Of a stretch of DNA of 64,000 bases, positions 47,975-56,919 are shown piece by piece. Source of the stretch: Streptococcus cristatus AS 1.3089 (GTDB lineage: Bacteria > Bacillota > Bacilli > Lactobacillales > Streptococcaceae). Both the position numbers and the translations under genes were made by a program. Under the pieces are notes generated by a model. It saw nothing but the letters and a program-made list of their open reading frames with translations, was not told where the DNA came from and searched no databases. Numbering within the stretch: the first letter of the stretch is position 1; each line of letters begins with the position of its first letter. The DNA is taken from positions 999,501-1,063,500 of the forward strand of contig NC_021175.1 of the NCBI RefSeq assembly GCF_000385925.1, written 5' to 3'.

Positions 47975-48185
47975 TCGCTTTCACATGTACAACACCTAAA
48001 TCAGACTATGGACTGCCTTCACATCCAAATCATGAAACAATTTGATCAAAAATCTCGCGATTACAAGACAATAAAACGATGCTGGAAACTCATCCAACAA
48101 GATAGTCAAATACTAAGCAATGAACGTTTTTATCGCCCATTCTTTCCTATGTATTGATCAATAAAGAAATCAATGTTAACTCACA
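47975..48185 (+). pseudogene. ISL3-family (IS1167-like) transposase remnant
   Basis: On the plus strand the codons DRFH precede a frameshifted section, then MKQFDQKSRDYKTIKRCWKL and QQDSQILSNERFYRPFFPMY up to a TGA at 48155, with more similar sequence beyond. This matches the central part of ISL3-family transposases (VxDRFHIV...R...MK..DQKS..Y..LK..WKL). No terminal repeats or intact ORF survive. The only plus-strand feature with coding character in the window. 47722-47974 and 48186-48212 show no other gene. Confidence 0.65.
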
Positions 48186-48212
48186 TCACCCAGCTACAAG
48201 CTAACAAAAGAC

Positions 48213-48248
48213 CAAAAAACCTTAGTTCTGTATTGTACAAAACCAAGG
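48213..48248 (-). terminator. Rho-independent terminator after the vWA surface protein
   Basis: CCTTGGTT, loop, AACTAAGG with one G-T pair, then TTTTTTGG on the minus strand, 65 bases past the stop of the gene at 48314. Confidence 0.7.
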
Positions 48249-48313
48249 CTTCTTCTTACATGACTTATATCACTTTTGAAAAGTAAGTGAAACTTACTTT
48301 ATCTATGACTCTA

Positions 48314-49705
48314 TTAGTCTTTTTTCTTAGCACTAACAGTCAATCCTGAAGCTACTGCCACTAACGCTACTCCAACTACAGCCAAGCCTGAAGAAACTTG
48401 CTCCCCAGTCTTTGGTAATTCAGCCACCTTATTAGAAATTGGTGTAGTATGATAAACTGGCTTCGTACTTCCAATGGGTTTCGCTACTGTAGGAGCTGGA
48501 GCTTTTTGCTTAAGTACGACATGTGCTTCTGCCAAGAAGTCATATTTCTCTGTCACAATGCGGTAGACACGTCCTTCTTGGACAGTCTTAACAACATGAT
48601 TTGTAAAATCACGATTTAAAAGACTAGAAAATTCTTGACGGATATCAAGGTAAAGACCTTTTGTTCCTTCAACTAGAGGTTTAAAAGTCGTTTTTTCGTA
48701 TGTTACACCCACAACCGATAGGGAAATATCAGCCGCTTTAAGAGCTTTCAGAGTTTCTTCTACTGTTGGAATGCCTGGAGTACTGAAATCAATACTTTCA
48801 TCAGTAATCAAGAAAGCAAAACGACGATTATTAGAAGCTGTAGACCAATCGTAATCTTTTGAAGTTGCAATATGATGAAGAGGGGCTGTAGGCTCTTCTG
48901 TTCCACCGCCTGTTTGAATAGATCTAAGAGCCTTAATATACTCTTCTACATTCTTAGTGAATTTAGACCCATTAAAATCGAAATATTGAACATTCTTAGC
49001 AGACTCATACGCGATTAAGCCAAGACGAGCATCAACCTTTTTACTAGCCAAATCACGGACAAAAGCCTCAATATTTTGCATAACATTCTGAATAGATGAA
49101 CCCATTGAACCTGACTTGTCAATAGTAAAAACGATATCAGCAGAACCAGACGATTGCTTCGTAATTGTCACATCTGCTTCTTTCATCACTTTTTCAAATG
49201 TTGTCTTCTTGATGGTCTGAGTAACATCAGCTACATACTCATCCGTATCAACATGATCGGTAACTGTCTTTGATGTAGCAACTGGCGCTTTTTCTCCAAC
49301 AGCAGTTCCTTTAGCAGCTACACTAGTTGTCTCAACACTCACAGAAGCCTCTGCTTTAGCAACAGCTTCTGTACCAGCTTCATTTTCTTTCGTATCCACT
49401 TTGACATCAGTAGAAGTAGTAGATACTTTCACTACATCACCAGGTTTAGCCTTATCAATTGGCACTACTGGAGTACTAACCTTTTCTTGAATCTCTTTGG
49501 CTGTCTCAGAAAGTTGTTGATTAGCCTGAGTTGTTTTAGCAGCAAGTTCATTTGAGCTTACTTGAGCTAGCTCATTAGCAGCTTGACTTGGCTTATTTAC
49601 CTCATCAGCATCAGCTTGTGTGACTGCTGTAAAAACAGATGCTAGGGCAACTGAAAATAAAACAGATTTGCATTTCCAAAATAAAGAACGCTTCTTATTT
49701 TTCAT
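48314..49705 (-). CDS. vWA-domain LPXTG surface protein (463 aa)
   Basis: A signal peptide (SVLFSVALASVFTAVTQADA), a Ser/Thr/Ala-rich stalk (35-165), a von Willebrand factor A domain (about 185-395) with MIDAS motif DKSGSMGSS (196-204), GGGTEEPTAPLHH and ITDESID, and an LPKTG anchor at 430-434 with TM segment and KKKD. vWA domains of Gram-positive surface proteins bind host ligands such as extracellular matrix; adhesion is inferred. An ISL3 relic lies just downstream. Strong promoter upstream. Confidence 0.9.
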   Translation of the reverse strand: MKNKKRSLFWKCKSVLFSVALASVFTAVTQADADEVNKPSQAANELAQVSSNELAAKTTQANQQLSETAKEIQEKVSTPVVPIDKAKPGDVVKVSTTSTDVKVDTKENEAGTEAVAKAEASVSVETTSVAAKGTAVGEKAPVATSKTVTDHVDTDEYVADVTQTIKKTTFEKVMKEADVTITKQSSGSADIVFTIDKSGSMGSSIQNVMQNIEAFVRDLASKKVDARLGLIAYESAKNVQYFDFNGSKFTKNVEEYIKALRSIQTGGGTEEPTAPLHHIATSKDYDWSTASNNRRFAFLITDESIDFSTPGIPTVEETLKALKAADISLSVVGVTYEKTTFKPLVEGTKGLYLDIRQEFSSLLNRDFTNHVVKTVQEGRVYRIVTEKYDFLAEAHVVLKQKAPAPTVAKPIGSTKPVYHTTPISNKVAELPKTGEQVSSGLAVVGVALVAVASGLTVSAKKKD

Positions 49706-49735
49706 AAGTATTCTCCTTTAATAAATTTTGATTAT

Positions 49736-49764
49736 ATTATATCAATATCAAGGGGATTTGTCAA
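49736..49764 (-). promoter_or_regulatory. Promoter of the vWA LPXTG gene
   Basis: Minus-strand TTGACA (49759-49764), 17-base spacer, TATAAT (49736-49741); both exact consensus. AAAGGAG lies before the ATG. 49765-49989 holds no gene, only AT-rich sequence; the short plus-strand open frame there has no support. Confidence 0.85.
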
Positions 49765-49989
49765 ATATGATCTAATGTTCGGAACAACTTGCTATATTTA
49801 CTAAAATCAGATTCTAGATTCTCTTTGGTAACAAATTCAATTCTTGAAATTATTTTCAAAACATGGTACAGATATTAATCCAAAGAACGCTTCTTATTTT
49901 ATTTCTGTAAGTAAAGTTTTTATCAAGATTTCATTTCCTTTTATTTCACCTAACAATGAGACCTCTGCCTATCAAGATTCTAGAAGACG

Positions 49990-50021
49990 CAAAAAGAACC
50001 TTGACAAACCATCAAGATTCT
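49990..50021 (-). terminator. Rho-independent terminator of the fructose operon
   Basis: AGAATCTTGA, loop, TCAAGGTTCT and TTTTTGCG on the minus strand, just after the fruA stop. Confidence 0.85.
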
Positions 50022-50033
50022 TTTGCGTAGGTT

Positions 50034-51995
50034 TTATTTTTCAAGTGGTTTACGCAAATATCCGAAAAGAATACCGCTGACAACTGCACCAATCAAAACA
50101 TACACAAGGTAAAGGATTGGATTGTTGGTCAAACCGATGACGAAGATTCCTCCGTGTGGTGCCATAAGTTTAATGCCAGATAGACCGACAAGTGCACCTG
50201 TAAGAGCTGAACCGACGATAAAGCTTGGGATCGCACGGGCTGGGTCAGCAGCTCCAAATGGAATCGCACCTTCTGTAATGAAAGAAAGTCCTATGACGAT
50301 ATTTGTCAAACCTGAATCGCGTTCTTCGGTAGTAAATTTATCTTTGAAAAGCAGAGTTGCCACGAATACTGCAAGCGGTGGAACCATTCCGGCTGCCATA
50401 ACCGCTGCCATGACTGGAGAACCACCAGTTGAGACAGTGCTTGCCAGCGTACTTGTACCAAATACATAGGCTGCTTTGTTCACTGGTCCACCCATATCGA
50501 CCGCCATCATACCACCGACCAAGAGACCGAGAAGAACCGCAGAGCTTCCGCTCAGACTTGCCAAGAAATCGTTGAGGGCTGTATTGATTGCTGACATAGG
50601 GATATTGACTGCCAGCATAAGGAATCCAGTCACAAGAACACCAAGAAGTGGCAAGAGCAAGATGGAGCGAATACCTTCAAGTGAGCGAGGCAGACCTGCA
50701 AGTAATTTTCGAAGGACTAAAATCACACCACCAGCTAAGAATCCACCGACCAGAGCTCCAAGGAAACCAGATGATACACCCGCTAGAGAGAGTGTCTTCT
50801 CACCACCCGCAGCATAGGCAACACCACCAAAGGATGCGCCACTGCTAGCAATTGCACCAGCTACGAAACCAGAAACCAGACCAGGCTTTTCAGCGATTGA
50901 GTAAGCGATGTATCCAGCCAAGACTGGCAACATGAAACCAAAGACTGCACCACCAATCGCCTTAAATTGAGCTGCAATTTCATGATAGCTTCCCAGATTA
51001 GAAAGCTGATCCTTTGGCACACCTAAGATTTGATCCAGCAAGAAGGCAATGGCAATCATGATTCCGCCGCCAATAACGAATGGCAACATTTGAGAAACAC
51101 CGCTCATCAAGTGCTTGTAAAAAGCTCCGCCCAAGCTAAGTTTTTCGTTGCCGCTAACTACTGTAGCGCCACCATTAGCAGCCTTATAAACTTCAGCATT
51201 GCCAGAAAGAGCTAAATTGATGAGTTCTTCTGTCTTACGAATACCGTCTGCAACTGGGCGACTGATTAAAGGTTTACCGTCAAAACGATCCATTTCAACA
51301 GCCTTGTCTGCTGCGATGATGACTGCTTTCGCTTTTTTGATGTCTTCTGCTGTCAGTTTGTTGCCGACTCCGCTTGCACCATTGGTTTCTACCTTGATGC
51401 CAACACCCATTTCAGCAGCCACTTTTTGAAGGGCTTCTTGGGCCATGTAAGTGTGAGCGATCCCTGTTGTACAAGCTGTAACGGCTACGAGGAAGTCTCC
51501 TCCCTCAGTTGCAGGAGCAATAGTTGCTGGTTCAGCTGCCTTTTCAGACGCTTGGTCAAAGAGAGCGATAACTTCATCTGGTGAAGATACTTTGCGCAAT
51601 TTGTCAGCAAAGCCATCTTTCATCAAATATTGAGACAATTCTGCCAAGGCTGCCAAGTGGGTATCATTTGCACCTTCTGGAGCTGCAATCATGAAGAAGA
51701 GATCAGTTGGTTGTCCATCCAAGCTTTCATAGTTAACACCCTTGTTTGACTTGGCAAAGAGAACAGTTGCTTCTTTGACAGCAGAGTTTTTGCTGTGGGG
51801 CATAGCAATTCCATCTCCCAAACCAGTTGAAGTCAAGGCTTCACGCGCCAAAATGCCTTCTTTAAAAGTTTCGAAATCCGTCACATAACCGTGATCCACT
51901 AGGCTTTTAATCATCTCTTCGATGACAGCTGTTTTTTCAGTTGCTTGCAAATCCAGCAACATGACATCTTTTCTCAATAGGTCTTGAATTTTCAT
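50034..51995 (-). CDS. fruA: PTS fructose transporter subunit IIABC
   Basis: Imports fructose and phosphorylates it to fructose 1-phosphate. 653 residues: IIA domain at 1-150 with the His in MPHSKNSAV, IIB domain about 170-265 with the phosphorylated Cys in VTACTTGIAHTYMAQEAL, and IIC domain 305-650 with multiple membrane helices (FVIGGGIMIAIAFLLDQILG; VGGMMAVDMGGPVNKAAYVF). Overlaps fruK by four bases. Third gene of fruR-fruK-fruA. Confidence 0.97.
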   Translation of the reverse strand: MKIQDLLRKDVMLLDLQATEKTAVIEEMIKSLVDHGYVTDFETFKEGILAREALTSTGLGDGIAMPHSKNSAVKEATVLFAKSNKGVNYESLDGQPTDLFFMIAAPEGANDTHLAALAELSQYLMKDGFADKLRKVSSPDEVIALFDQASEKAAEPATIAPATEGGDFLVAVTACTTGIAHTYMAQEALQKVAAEMGVGIKVETNGASGVGNKLTAEDIKKAKAVIIAADKAVEMDRFDGKPLISRPVADGIRKTEELINLALSGNAEVYKAANGGATVVSGNEKLSLGGAFYKHLMSGVSQMLPFVIGGGIMIAIAFLLDQILGVPKDQLSNLGSYHEIAAQFKAIGGAVFGFMLPVLAGYIAYSIAEKPGLVSGFVAGAIASSGASFGGVAYAAGGEKTLSLAGVSSGFLGALVGGFLAGGVILVLRKLLAGLPRSLEGIRSILLLPLLGVLVTGFLMLAVNIPMSAINTALNDFLASLSGSSAVLLGLLVGGMMAVDMGGPVNKAAYVFGTSTLASTVSTGGSPVMAAVMAAGMVPPLAVFVATLLFKDKFTTEERDSGLTNIVIGLSFITEGAIPFGAADPARAIPSFIVGSALTGALVGLSGIKLMAPHGGIFVIGLTNNPILYLVYVLIGAVVSGILFGYLRKPLEK

Positions 51996-52903
51996 CGTTT
52001 TTCTACCTCAACTTTTTCATAAGTTTCTTTAATAAAGTCCGCTGTTGCCAAGTCATCTGAGAAAGTAGTTGCTGTCCCGCAAGCTACTCCCCATTTGAAG
52101 GCTTCTATTGCGTCTTTTGATTTGACAAATTCACCTGTAAATCCAGCTACCATAGAATCACCAGCCCCAACTGAATTTTTCACTGTTCCCTTGATGGGTT
52201 TAGCGAAGTAAGCTCCCTCAGATGTGACAAGAAGGGCACCGTCCCCTGCCATAGAGATGATGACATGCTGAGCACCTTTAGCCAGTAACTCTCGTGCGTA
52301 TTTCTCGATTTCATCTAAACTTTCGAGTTTCACTCCAAAGATAGCTCCTAGTTCATGATTGTTTGGTTTGACCAAAAGCGGCTGATAGTCCAAACTATCA
52401 ATCAAGGTCTGACCTTCAAAGTCACAAACCACTTGCGCACCTGTCTGACGGGTCAGGGCAATCAGATCCTTATAGATAACATTGCCTAGATTCTTAGCAC
52501 TAGAACCCGCAAACACAACCGTGTCTTCGGCAGTCAAACTAGATAAAATAGCTTTCAATTCTTCTAACTGAGCTGGTTCGACATTTGGACCCGTTCCGTT
52601 GATTTCCGTTTCTTGGTCTGCTTTAATCTTGACATTGATGCGCGTATCTTCTTCCACTTGGACAAAGCATGTCTCAATCTCTTCTTTTGCCAGAGTATCT
52701 GTGATAAATTTACCAGTAAAGCCACCGATAAATCCAGTCGCTGTATTGGGAATACCCAAGCGTTTCAAGACACGGCTGACATTGATACCCTTACCGCCAG
52801 CGAACTTATCATCACTGTCCATCCGATTAACACTACCGATCTCTACTTTATCTAAGCGGACGATATAGTCAATGGAAGGATTAAGTGTGACTGTATAAAT
52901 CAT
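51992..52903 (-). CDS. fruK: 1-phosphofructokinase
   Basis: PfkB-family kinase making fructose 1,6-bisphosphate. 303 residues. MIYTVTLNPSIDYIVRLDKV, FAGGKGINVSRVLKRLGI and the catalytic GTVKNSVGAGDSMVAGFTGE are typical. Overlaps fruR and fruA by four bases each. Confidence 0.97.
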   Translation of the reverse strand: MIYTVTLNPSIDYIVRLDKVEIGSVNRMDSDDKFAGGKGINVSRVLKRLGIPNTATGFIGGFTGKFITDTLAKEEIETCFVQVEEDTRINVKIKADQETEINGTGPNVEPAQLEELKAILSSLTAEDTVVFAGSSAKNLGNVIYKDLIALTRQTGAQVVCDFEGQTLIDSLDYQPLLVKPNNHELGAIFGVKLESLDEIEKYARELLAKGAQHVIISMAGDGALLVTSEGAYFAKPIKGTVKNSVGAGDSMVAGFTGEFVKSKDAIEAFKWGVACGTATTFSDDLATADFIKETYEKVEVEKR

Positions 52904-53643
52904 GCTTCTATTACCTCCGTTTTTTCTTTAATCTTTTGAATCACGTCAGATTCTGTCTGGTTTGTAATGAGCCTTGCGCGCGATATTGGGGCCACTTTTG
53001 CAAAAGATGTCTGCCCCAACTTTGTAGCATCAGCCAAAACATAGGTTCTCTTAGCATTTTCCAGAATAGCGCGTTTCACTGCTCCTTCTTCCATATCCGG
53101 AGTTGTGAAAAATTCACTGTCAATTCCATTCATTCCGATAAAAGCCTTGTCAAAATTCAGCTGACCGATTTGATTTAGAGCGACACCACCGATACTGGCA
53201 TCTGTCGAGCGTTTCACGACACCACCAATAATCACAGTGGGAATGTTGCGCTCCACCAACTTAGTCGCATGATGGATAGAGTTGGTCACCACCGTCACGC
53301 TCGGATCGTGCAATTCATTGACTAAGAGTTCATTGGTCGTCCCTGCATCAATAAAAATGACATCGTATTCTTGAATCAAGCTGGCTGCTTTTTGAGCAAT
53401 CTTGCTTTTTTCTTGAATGTTTTTGATAGATTTTTCTTGATTGCTTTCTTCCTCCTGCAAAAAGTGAAGACTCTCGGCACCACCATGCACACGCCTCAAC
53501 TTTCGCTCGCTTTCAAGCTCATCCAAATCTCTTCTAACAGTTGATTCTGAAGTGTTTAAAGCTTGTACTAGATACTCTAAAGATACAAATTTATCTTTGG
53601 TAACTTTTTCGAGAATCAGCTGTTTTCTTTTCGACTTCAGCAT
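52900..53643 (-). CDS. fruR: DeoR-family fructose operon repressor
   Basis: 247 residues: N-terminal winged helix (MLKSKRKQLILEKVTKDKFV; LNTSESTVRRDLDELESERK with RRVHGGA) and the sugar-phosphate-binding domain (DVIFIDAGTTNELLVNEL; VVKRSTDASIGGVALNQI). ATG at 53643 with GAGGAGG upstream; an earlier in-frame start would place the ribosome binding site inside the gene. It likely senses fructose 1-phosphate. Confidence 0.93.
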   Translation of the reverse strand: MLKSKRKQLILEKVTKDKFVSLEYLVQALNTSESTVRRDLDELESERKLRRVHGGAESLHFLQEEESNQEKSIKNIQEKSKIAQKAASLIQEYDVIFIDAGTTNELLVNELHDPSVTVVTNSIHHATKLVERNIPTVIIGGVVKRSTDASIGGVALNQIGQLNFDKAFIGMNGIDSEFFTTPDMEEGAVKRAILENAKRTYVLADATKLGQTSFAKVAPISRARLITNQTESDVIQKIKEKTEVIEA

Positions 53644-53675
53644 AGAATACCTCCTCTGCAATCAATTACAGTTCT

Positions 53676-53703
53676 ATTATACAAGATTAAGTTTCAAAGT
53701 CAA
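53676..53703 (-). promoter_or_regulatory. fruRKA promoter with candidate FruR sites
   Basis: TTGACT (53698-53703), 16-base spacer, TATAAT (53676-53681) on the minus strand. Just upstream GAAAG appears at 53707-53711 and 53721-53725 in direct repeat, typical of DeoR-type sugar regulators; FruR binding is inferred. Confidence 0.7.
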
Positions 53704-53753
53704 GCACTTTCTATCATTTTCTTTCAAAACAATCTATTTATTTTAGAATATAG

Positions 53754-53778
53754 AAAAAAGAAGCCTGTTAGACTTCTT
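53754..53778 (-). terminator. Rho-independent terminator after the CPBP gene
   Basis: AAGAAG, loop, CTTCTT followed by TTTCTAT on the minus strand, 13 bases past the CPBP protease stop. Short stem. Confidence 0.55.
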
Positions 53779-53790
53779 TTAATTCCTTTA

Positions 53791-54762
53791 TTACATTGAA
53801 CTGATATAGACAAGAAGGATCGGTAAAAAGGCAGCGAGCACACATAAAATTGAAAATACCCAGAACCAAACTGATTTAAAGGCTTGCCTATATGTGCCTG
53901 GCTGAGATTTATTTTCAGTAATGTAGTCTTTAATCTTCGACCTATTTAAAATGAGTACAATCAATACTACCGTCGTTCCTGCAGTCATCAATCCATAATT
54001 TATGAGAATCACGATGCTTTCTGGGATATAATTAGTCAGGAAATCAAGTCCTTCTGCTATAACCAAATTATTGAAAATATGGAAGAAAATTGCCCAGAAA
54101 ATAGAATATTCAAAAGCGATGTAACCAAATCCCAGACCAATCAGAGCTGCAAAATACACCTGATAGAGATTTTCATGGAATAGACCGAAAAGCAGAGCCG
54201 TCATAATAATGGCAAAAACTTTTCCGTGTTTTTCCAAAGCCCGCAAGCCTGCTCCCCGAAAAATAATCTCCTCCGTAATCGGTGCCATGATGGTGGTATA
54301 GATAAACATAGTGATTGAATGAGAGCTAAAATCCTGTGATAAAATCTCAGAAAGATCCAAGCCAAAGAGCGACAAAATAGCGTTCATGATTTGACTCGTC
54401 AAAGAACTAAAGAGTTGAGAAAAAAACAAGAAGCAAATCATGAAGAAGAAGACTTTGGGACTCATTTTCCTACTTTTCTTGCGTAAATCTTGAGTGAAAA
54501 GCTGCTTGCCCCTAAAAATCGTGAAAACAAGCACACCCAAACAAGATGCAATGATATAGGAACCGCCATCCTTTTCCATGAAATTTTTTACAAATTCCTC
54601 AGTCTTACCTATATCAAATCCCTCCTGAAAAAGAACAAAGAAATAGGAAAAAATAGTATAAAGTATAACGACCACTAGCATCACGATAGAATAAGTGAAG
54701 CAGCTTGCTGAAAATCTCCCCAAATCTTTCTTGGGATTTAAAGGCTCAGGTAACGTATTCAT
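53791..54762 (-). CDS. CPBP family intramembrane metalloprotease (323 aa)
   Basis: Membrane protein with about eight hydrophobic segments. CPBP (Abi/CAAX-like) motif I is APITEEIIFRGAGLRALEKH (EExxxR), motif II FGLFHENLYQVYFAALIGLG with the His, and motif III IFFHIFNNLVI. In streptococci such proteins may modify peptides or serve in bacteriocin self-immunity; neither shown here. Distal gene of the hemW operon, 16 bases after DUF1461. Confidence 0.88.
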   Translation of the reverse strand: MNTLPEPLNPKKDLGRFSASCFTYSIVMLVVVILYTIFSYFFVLFQEGFDIGKTEEFVKNFMEKDGGSYIIASCLGVLVFTIFRGKQLFTQDLRKKSRKMSPKVFFFMICFLFFSQLFSSLTSQIMNAILSLFGLDLSEILSQDFSSHSITMFIYTTIMAPITEEIIFRGAGLRALEKHGKVFAIIMTALLFGLFHENLYQVYFAALIGLGFGYIAFEYSIFWAIFFHIFNNLVIAEGLDFLTNYIPESIVILINYGLMTAGTTVVLIVLILNRSKIKDYITENKSQPGTYRQAFKSVWFWVFSILCVLAAFLPILLVYISSM

Positions 54763-54778
54763 AAAATCTCCTTTGTTA

Positions 54779-55408
54779 TTATTGACTACGAGTCTTTCTA
54801 CTGAAAAAATACAAACTTAAAAAGAATCCCTCGTAAAGAAGAGCAAAAAGAATAAAGGCGTGCATAAAAAATTCTTCTGGCAAAATCCAGATAACCGGAT
54901 CCTTGGCTGGATCAAACAACCATGTATTATCTCCCACAAAAAGCACTTGGTGAAAGAGCGTAAAAAAACTGTTAAAACCAATCAAGCCAGCCAAGCAAAT
55001 CATTATGAAGGGCAATAGGCTCAAGATAAGCAAATTTCTTTGATAAAGAGCTAAAAATCCTTTTTTGACCACTTTTTGGATAAAGAAAATCAAAGCCGGC
55101 AAGGTTAGTACAAAGACAACCTGCGCCAAGTGGAAGAGATACTTGACTGCCTGAAAATGATGCAGCCCAGCTACTGACGAGCGAAAGTTTGGCATTGCCA
55201 GCTTCTGACTAAAAGGATTGGTCAGGTAATTCATCAAAATGTTGAAATTATACTGGATAGTCTCTGCTTTGAGATGAACCTTATCGGGCAAAGCGAAATA
55301 AGAAATCTCCAGTGGGTAAAACAGCCAAGCCAGATAAATGGTCAACAAAATGGCTGTTGCCAGCAAGCATAGGACACTGGCTGAAAATCTTAACTTATCA
55401 CGCATCAA
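54779..55408 (-). CDS. TIGR01906/DUF1461 membrane protein (209 aa)
   Basis: About four to five membrane helices ([40 protein letters not shown] in a loop; [20 protein letters not shown]). The DxxxxxFDPAxDPVI..LPEEFF region is the hallmark of this group. Commonly located next to the NagD-like phosphatase in streptococci. Function unknown; overlaps the upstream gene by 11 bases. Confidence 0.85.
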   Translation of the reverse strand: MMRDKLRFSASVLCLLATAILLTIYLAWLFYPLEISYFALPDKVHLKAETIQYNFNILMNYLTNPFSQKLAMPNFRSSVAGLHHFQAVKYLFHLAQVVFVLTLPALIFFIQKVVKKGFLALYQRNLLILSLLPFIMICLAGLIGFNSFFTLFHQVLFVGDNTWLFDPAKDPVIWILPEEFFMHAFILFALLYEGFFLSLYFFSRKTRSQ

Positions 55409-56168
55409 AGTCCCACTCCGCTAGGCTAGATAGAACATGCGTTGGTTGGATTGGCAGATTTGGCACCTCTTCTGGCAAGGTAAAGCCTGTCGTGACCAAG
55501 AGCGTCGGAATACCATTGTCAATTCCCGCTCGAATATCTGTCAGATAGTTATCACCCACCATGACCACTTCTTCACGCGCCAACCCTAGATGCTCAATGG
55601 CTTTTTCCATGATGATGGCATTCGGCTTGCCGATAAAGGTCGGCTGAACCCGAGTGGCTGCTTCCAAGAGGGCGTTGATAGCGCCCGCTCCCGGCTGCAG
55701 ACCTCGCTCCGTCGGAATATTGAGATCAGGATTGGTCCCAATAAAGTGAGCGCCCTTTTGAATAGCCAAAGTCGCTAGGGTCAGCTTCTCATAGTCCACT
55801 TCCCAGTCCAATCCCACGACGACATAGTCTGGATTTTCTGTGTCTTCTATATAGCCAGCCTCTTCAATAGCCTGTTTAAGTCCGACATCACCGATGACAT
55901 AGACTTTTTTGCCCAGATTTTTCTCCTGCATATAGTCAATAGTCGCTAAAGTCGCTGTGTAAATAGTCTCAAGCGGCGTCTCAATATTGAAATTCTCAGC
56001 CAACATGGTCTGCACGGCTTCTGGCGTGCGAGTAGTATTATTGGTCACGAAAAGATAGGGAATCTTGCGCTTCTGCAGCTCGTGTACAAAGGCCTCTCCT
56101 GCCGGAATCCGACTCTTGCCCTTATAAATCGTCCCGTCTAAATCAATCAAATATCCTTTATAAGTCAT
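55398..56168 (-). CDS. NagD-like HAD phosphatase (TIGR01457), 256 aa
   Basis: HAD-IIA sugar-phosphatase-like: motif [21 protein letters not shown], motif [16 protein letters not shown], motif [21 protein letters not shown] and motif [22 protein letters not shown]. Usual size. Substrate unknown; NagD relatives hydrolyse nucleotides or sugar phosphates. Third gene of the hemW operon. Confidence 0.92.
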   Translation of the reverse strand: MTYKGYLIDLDGTIYKGKSRIPAGEAFVHELQKRKIPYLFVTNNTTRTPEAVQTMLAENFNIETPLETIYTATLATIDYMQEKNLGKKVYVIGDVGLKQAIEEAGYIEDTENPDYVVVGLDWEVDYEKLTLATLAIQKGAHFIGTNPDLNIPTERGLQPGAGAINALLEAATRVQPTFIGKPNAIIMEKAIEHLGLAREEVVMVGDNYLTDIRAGIDNGIPTLLVTTGFTLPEEVPNLPIQPTHVLSSLAEWDFDA

Positions 56169-56178
56169 ACATTACTTT

Positions 56179-56916
56179 CTAATCTTTTTCAATCTCTTGC
56201 CAAGTGATGATAGCTTGTGCATTGACATCTCCGTCACTGGAAATCTGGTGCGTACTCTGCAGACCGTCTAGTTCATAGCTAGAGGCAATCATACCACCTG
56301 GTCGGACTTCCTTGACATACTTCAGGTTGATTTTCTGAGGAATATGCTGGGTAAGGAAGTCTGCTCCCATGACCTCAAAAATCCAGTCCAGATATTTGCT
56401 ATTGTTGACATGACCATTCATATCCAAGTCGTAAAAGCGCACATGGTAGTCCTTGCTGATAGGATTTTCCAAGTTTGGATACTTGGGACCGCGCAGCAAT
56501 TTCTTAGAAAAGTCAGACTGATAAGGTGCAACAATCTCAGGCACCACCCCATGAACCTTACGGCTATCCCGGTCCATAAGGACAAAGGTTGCCATCATCT
56601 GTATAATGGCCTGACCTGCTTCATCAAAAATTGTGAAGCGACGGTAGCAAAAGAGGCGATTGTAGGTCAAGGCCTCTGTCTCAATAGTGATTTCCTCTGC
56701 GAAACGAGGCAGACGAACCACATCAATATCATAGTCTGTGATAATCCAGACCAGATTATACTGCTCCAATATGTCCTTATCACTGACGCCAAGCTCAATC
56801 GACTGCATACCCGACACCTGCAAGGACAGCAGGATAACATCCGGTAGCTTGATATGGCCATTCATATCAGCCATATCAAAAGGAATTTTCATTTTCATTT
56901 GATAAGTTAAGCCCAT
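56179..56916 (-). CDS. Acyl-ACP thioesterase (245 aa)
   Basis: Double hot-dog protein: first half starts YQMKMKIPFDMADMNGHIKL, second half YHVRFYDLDMNGHVNNSKYL. The D.NGHVNN motif contains the catalytic Asn/His of FatA-type acyl-ACP thioesterases, which release fatty acids from acyl carrier protein. Starts three bases after hemW. Confidence 0.9.
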   Translation of the reverse strand: MGLTYQMKMKIPFDMADMNGHIKLPDVILLSLQVSGMQSIELGVSDKDILEQYNLVWIITDYDIDVVRLPRFAEEITIETEALTYNRLFCYRRFTIFDEAGQAIIQMMATFVLMDRDSRKVHGVVPEIVAPYQSDFSKKLLRGPKYPNLENPISKDYHVRFYDLDMNGHVNNSKYLDWIFEVMGADFLTQHIPQKINLKYVKEVRPGGMIASSYELDGLQSTHQISSDGDVNAQAIITWQEIEKD

Positions 56917-56919
56917 GAT

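Noticed and set aside
49844..50080. Plus-strand open frame before the fructose operon end
   Set aside because: Overlaps the fruA terminator and coding end; no support beyond being open.
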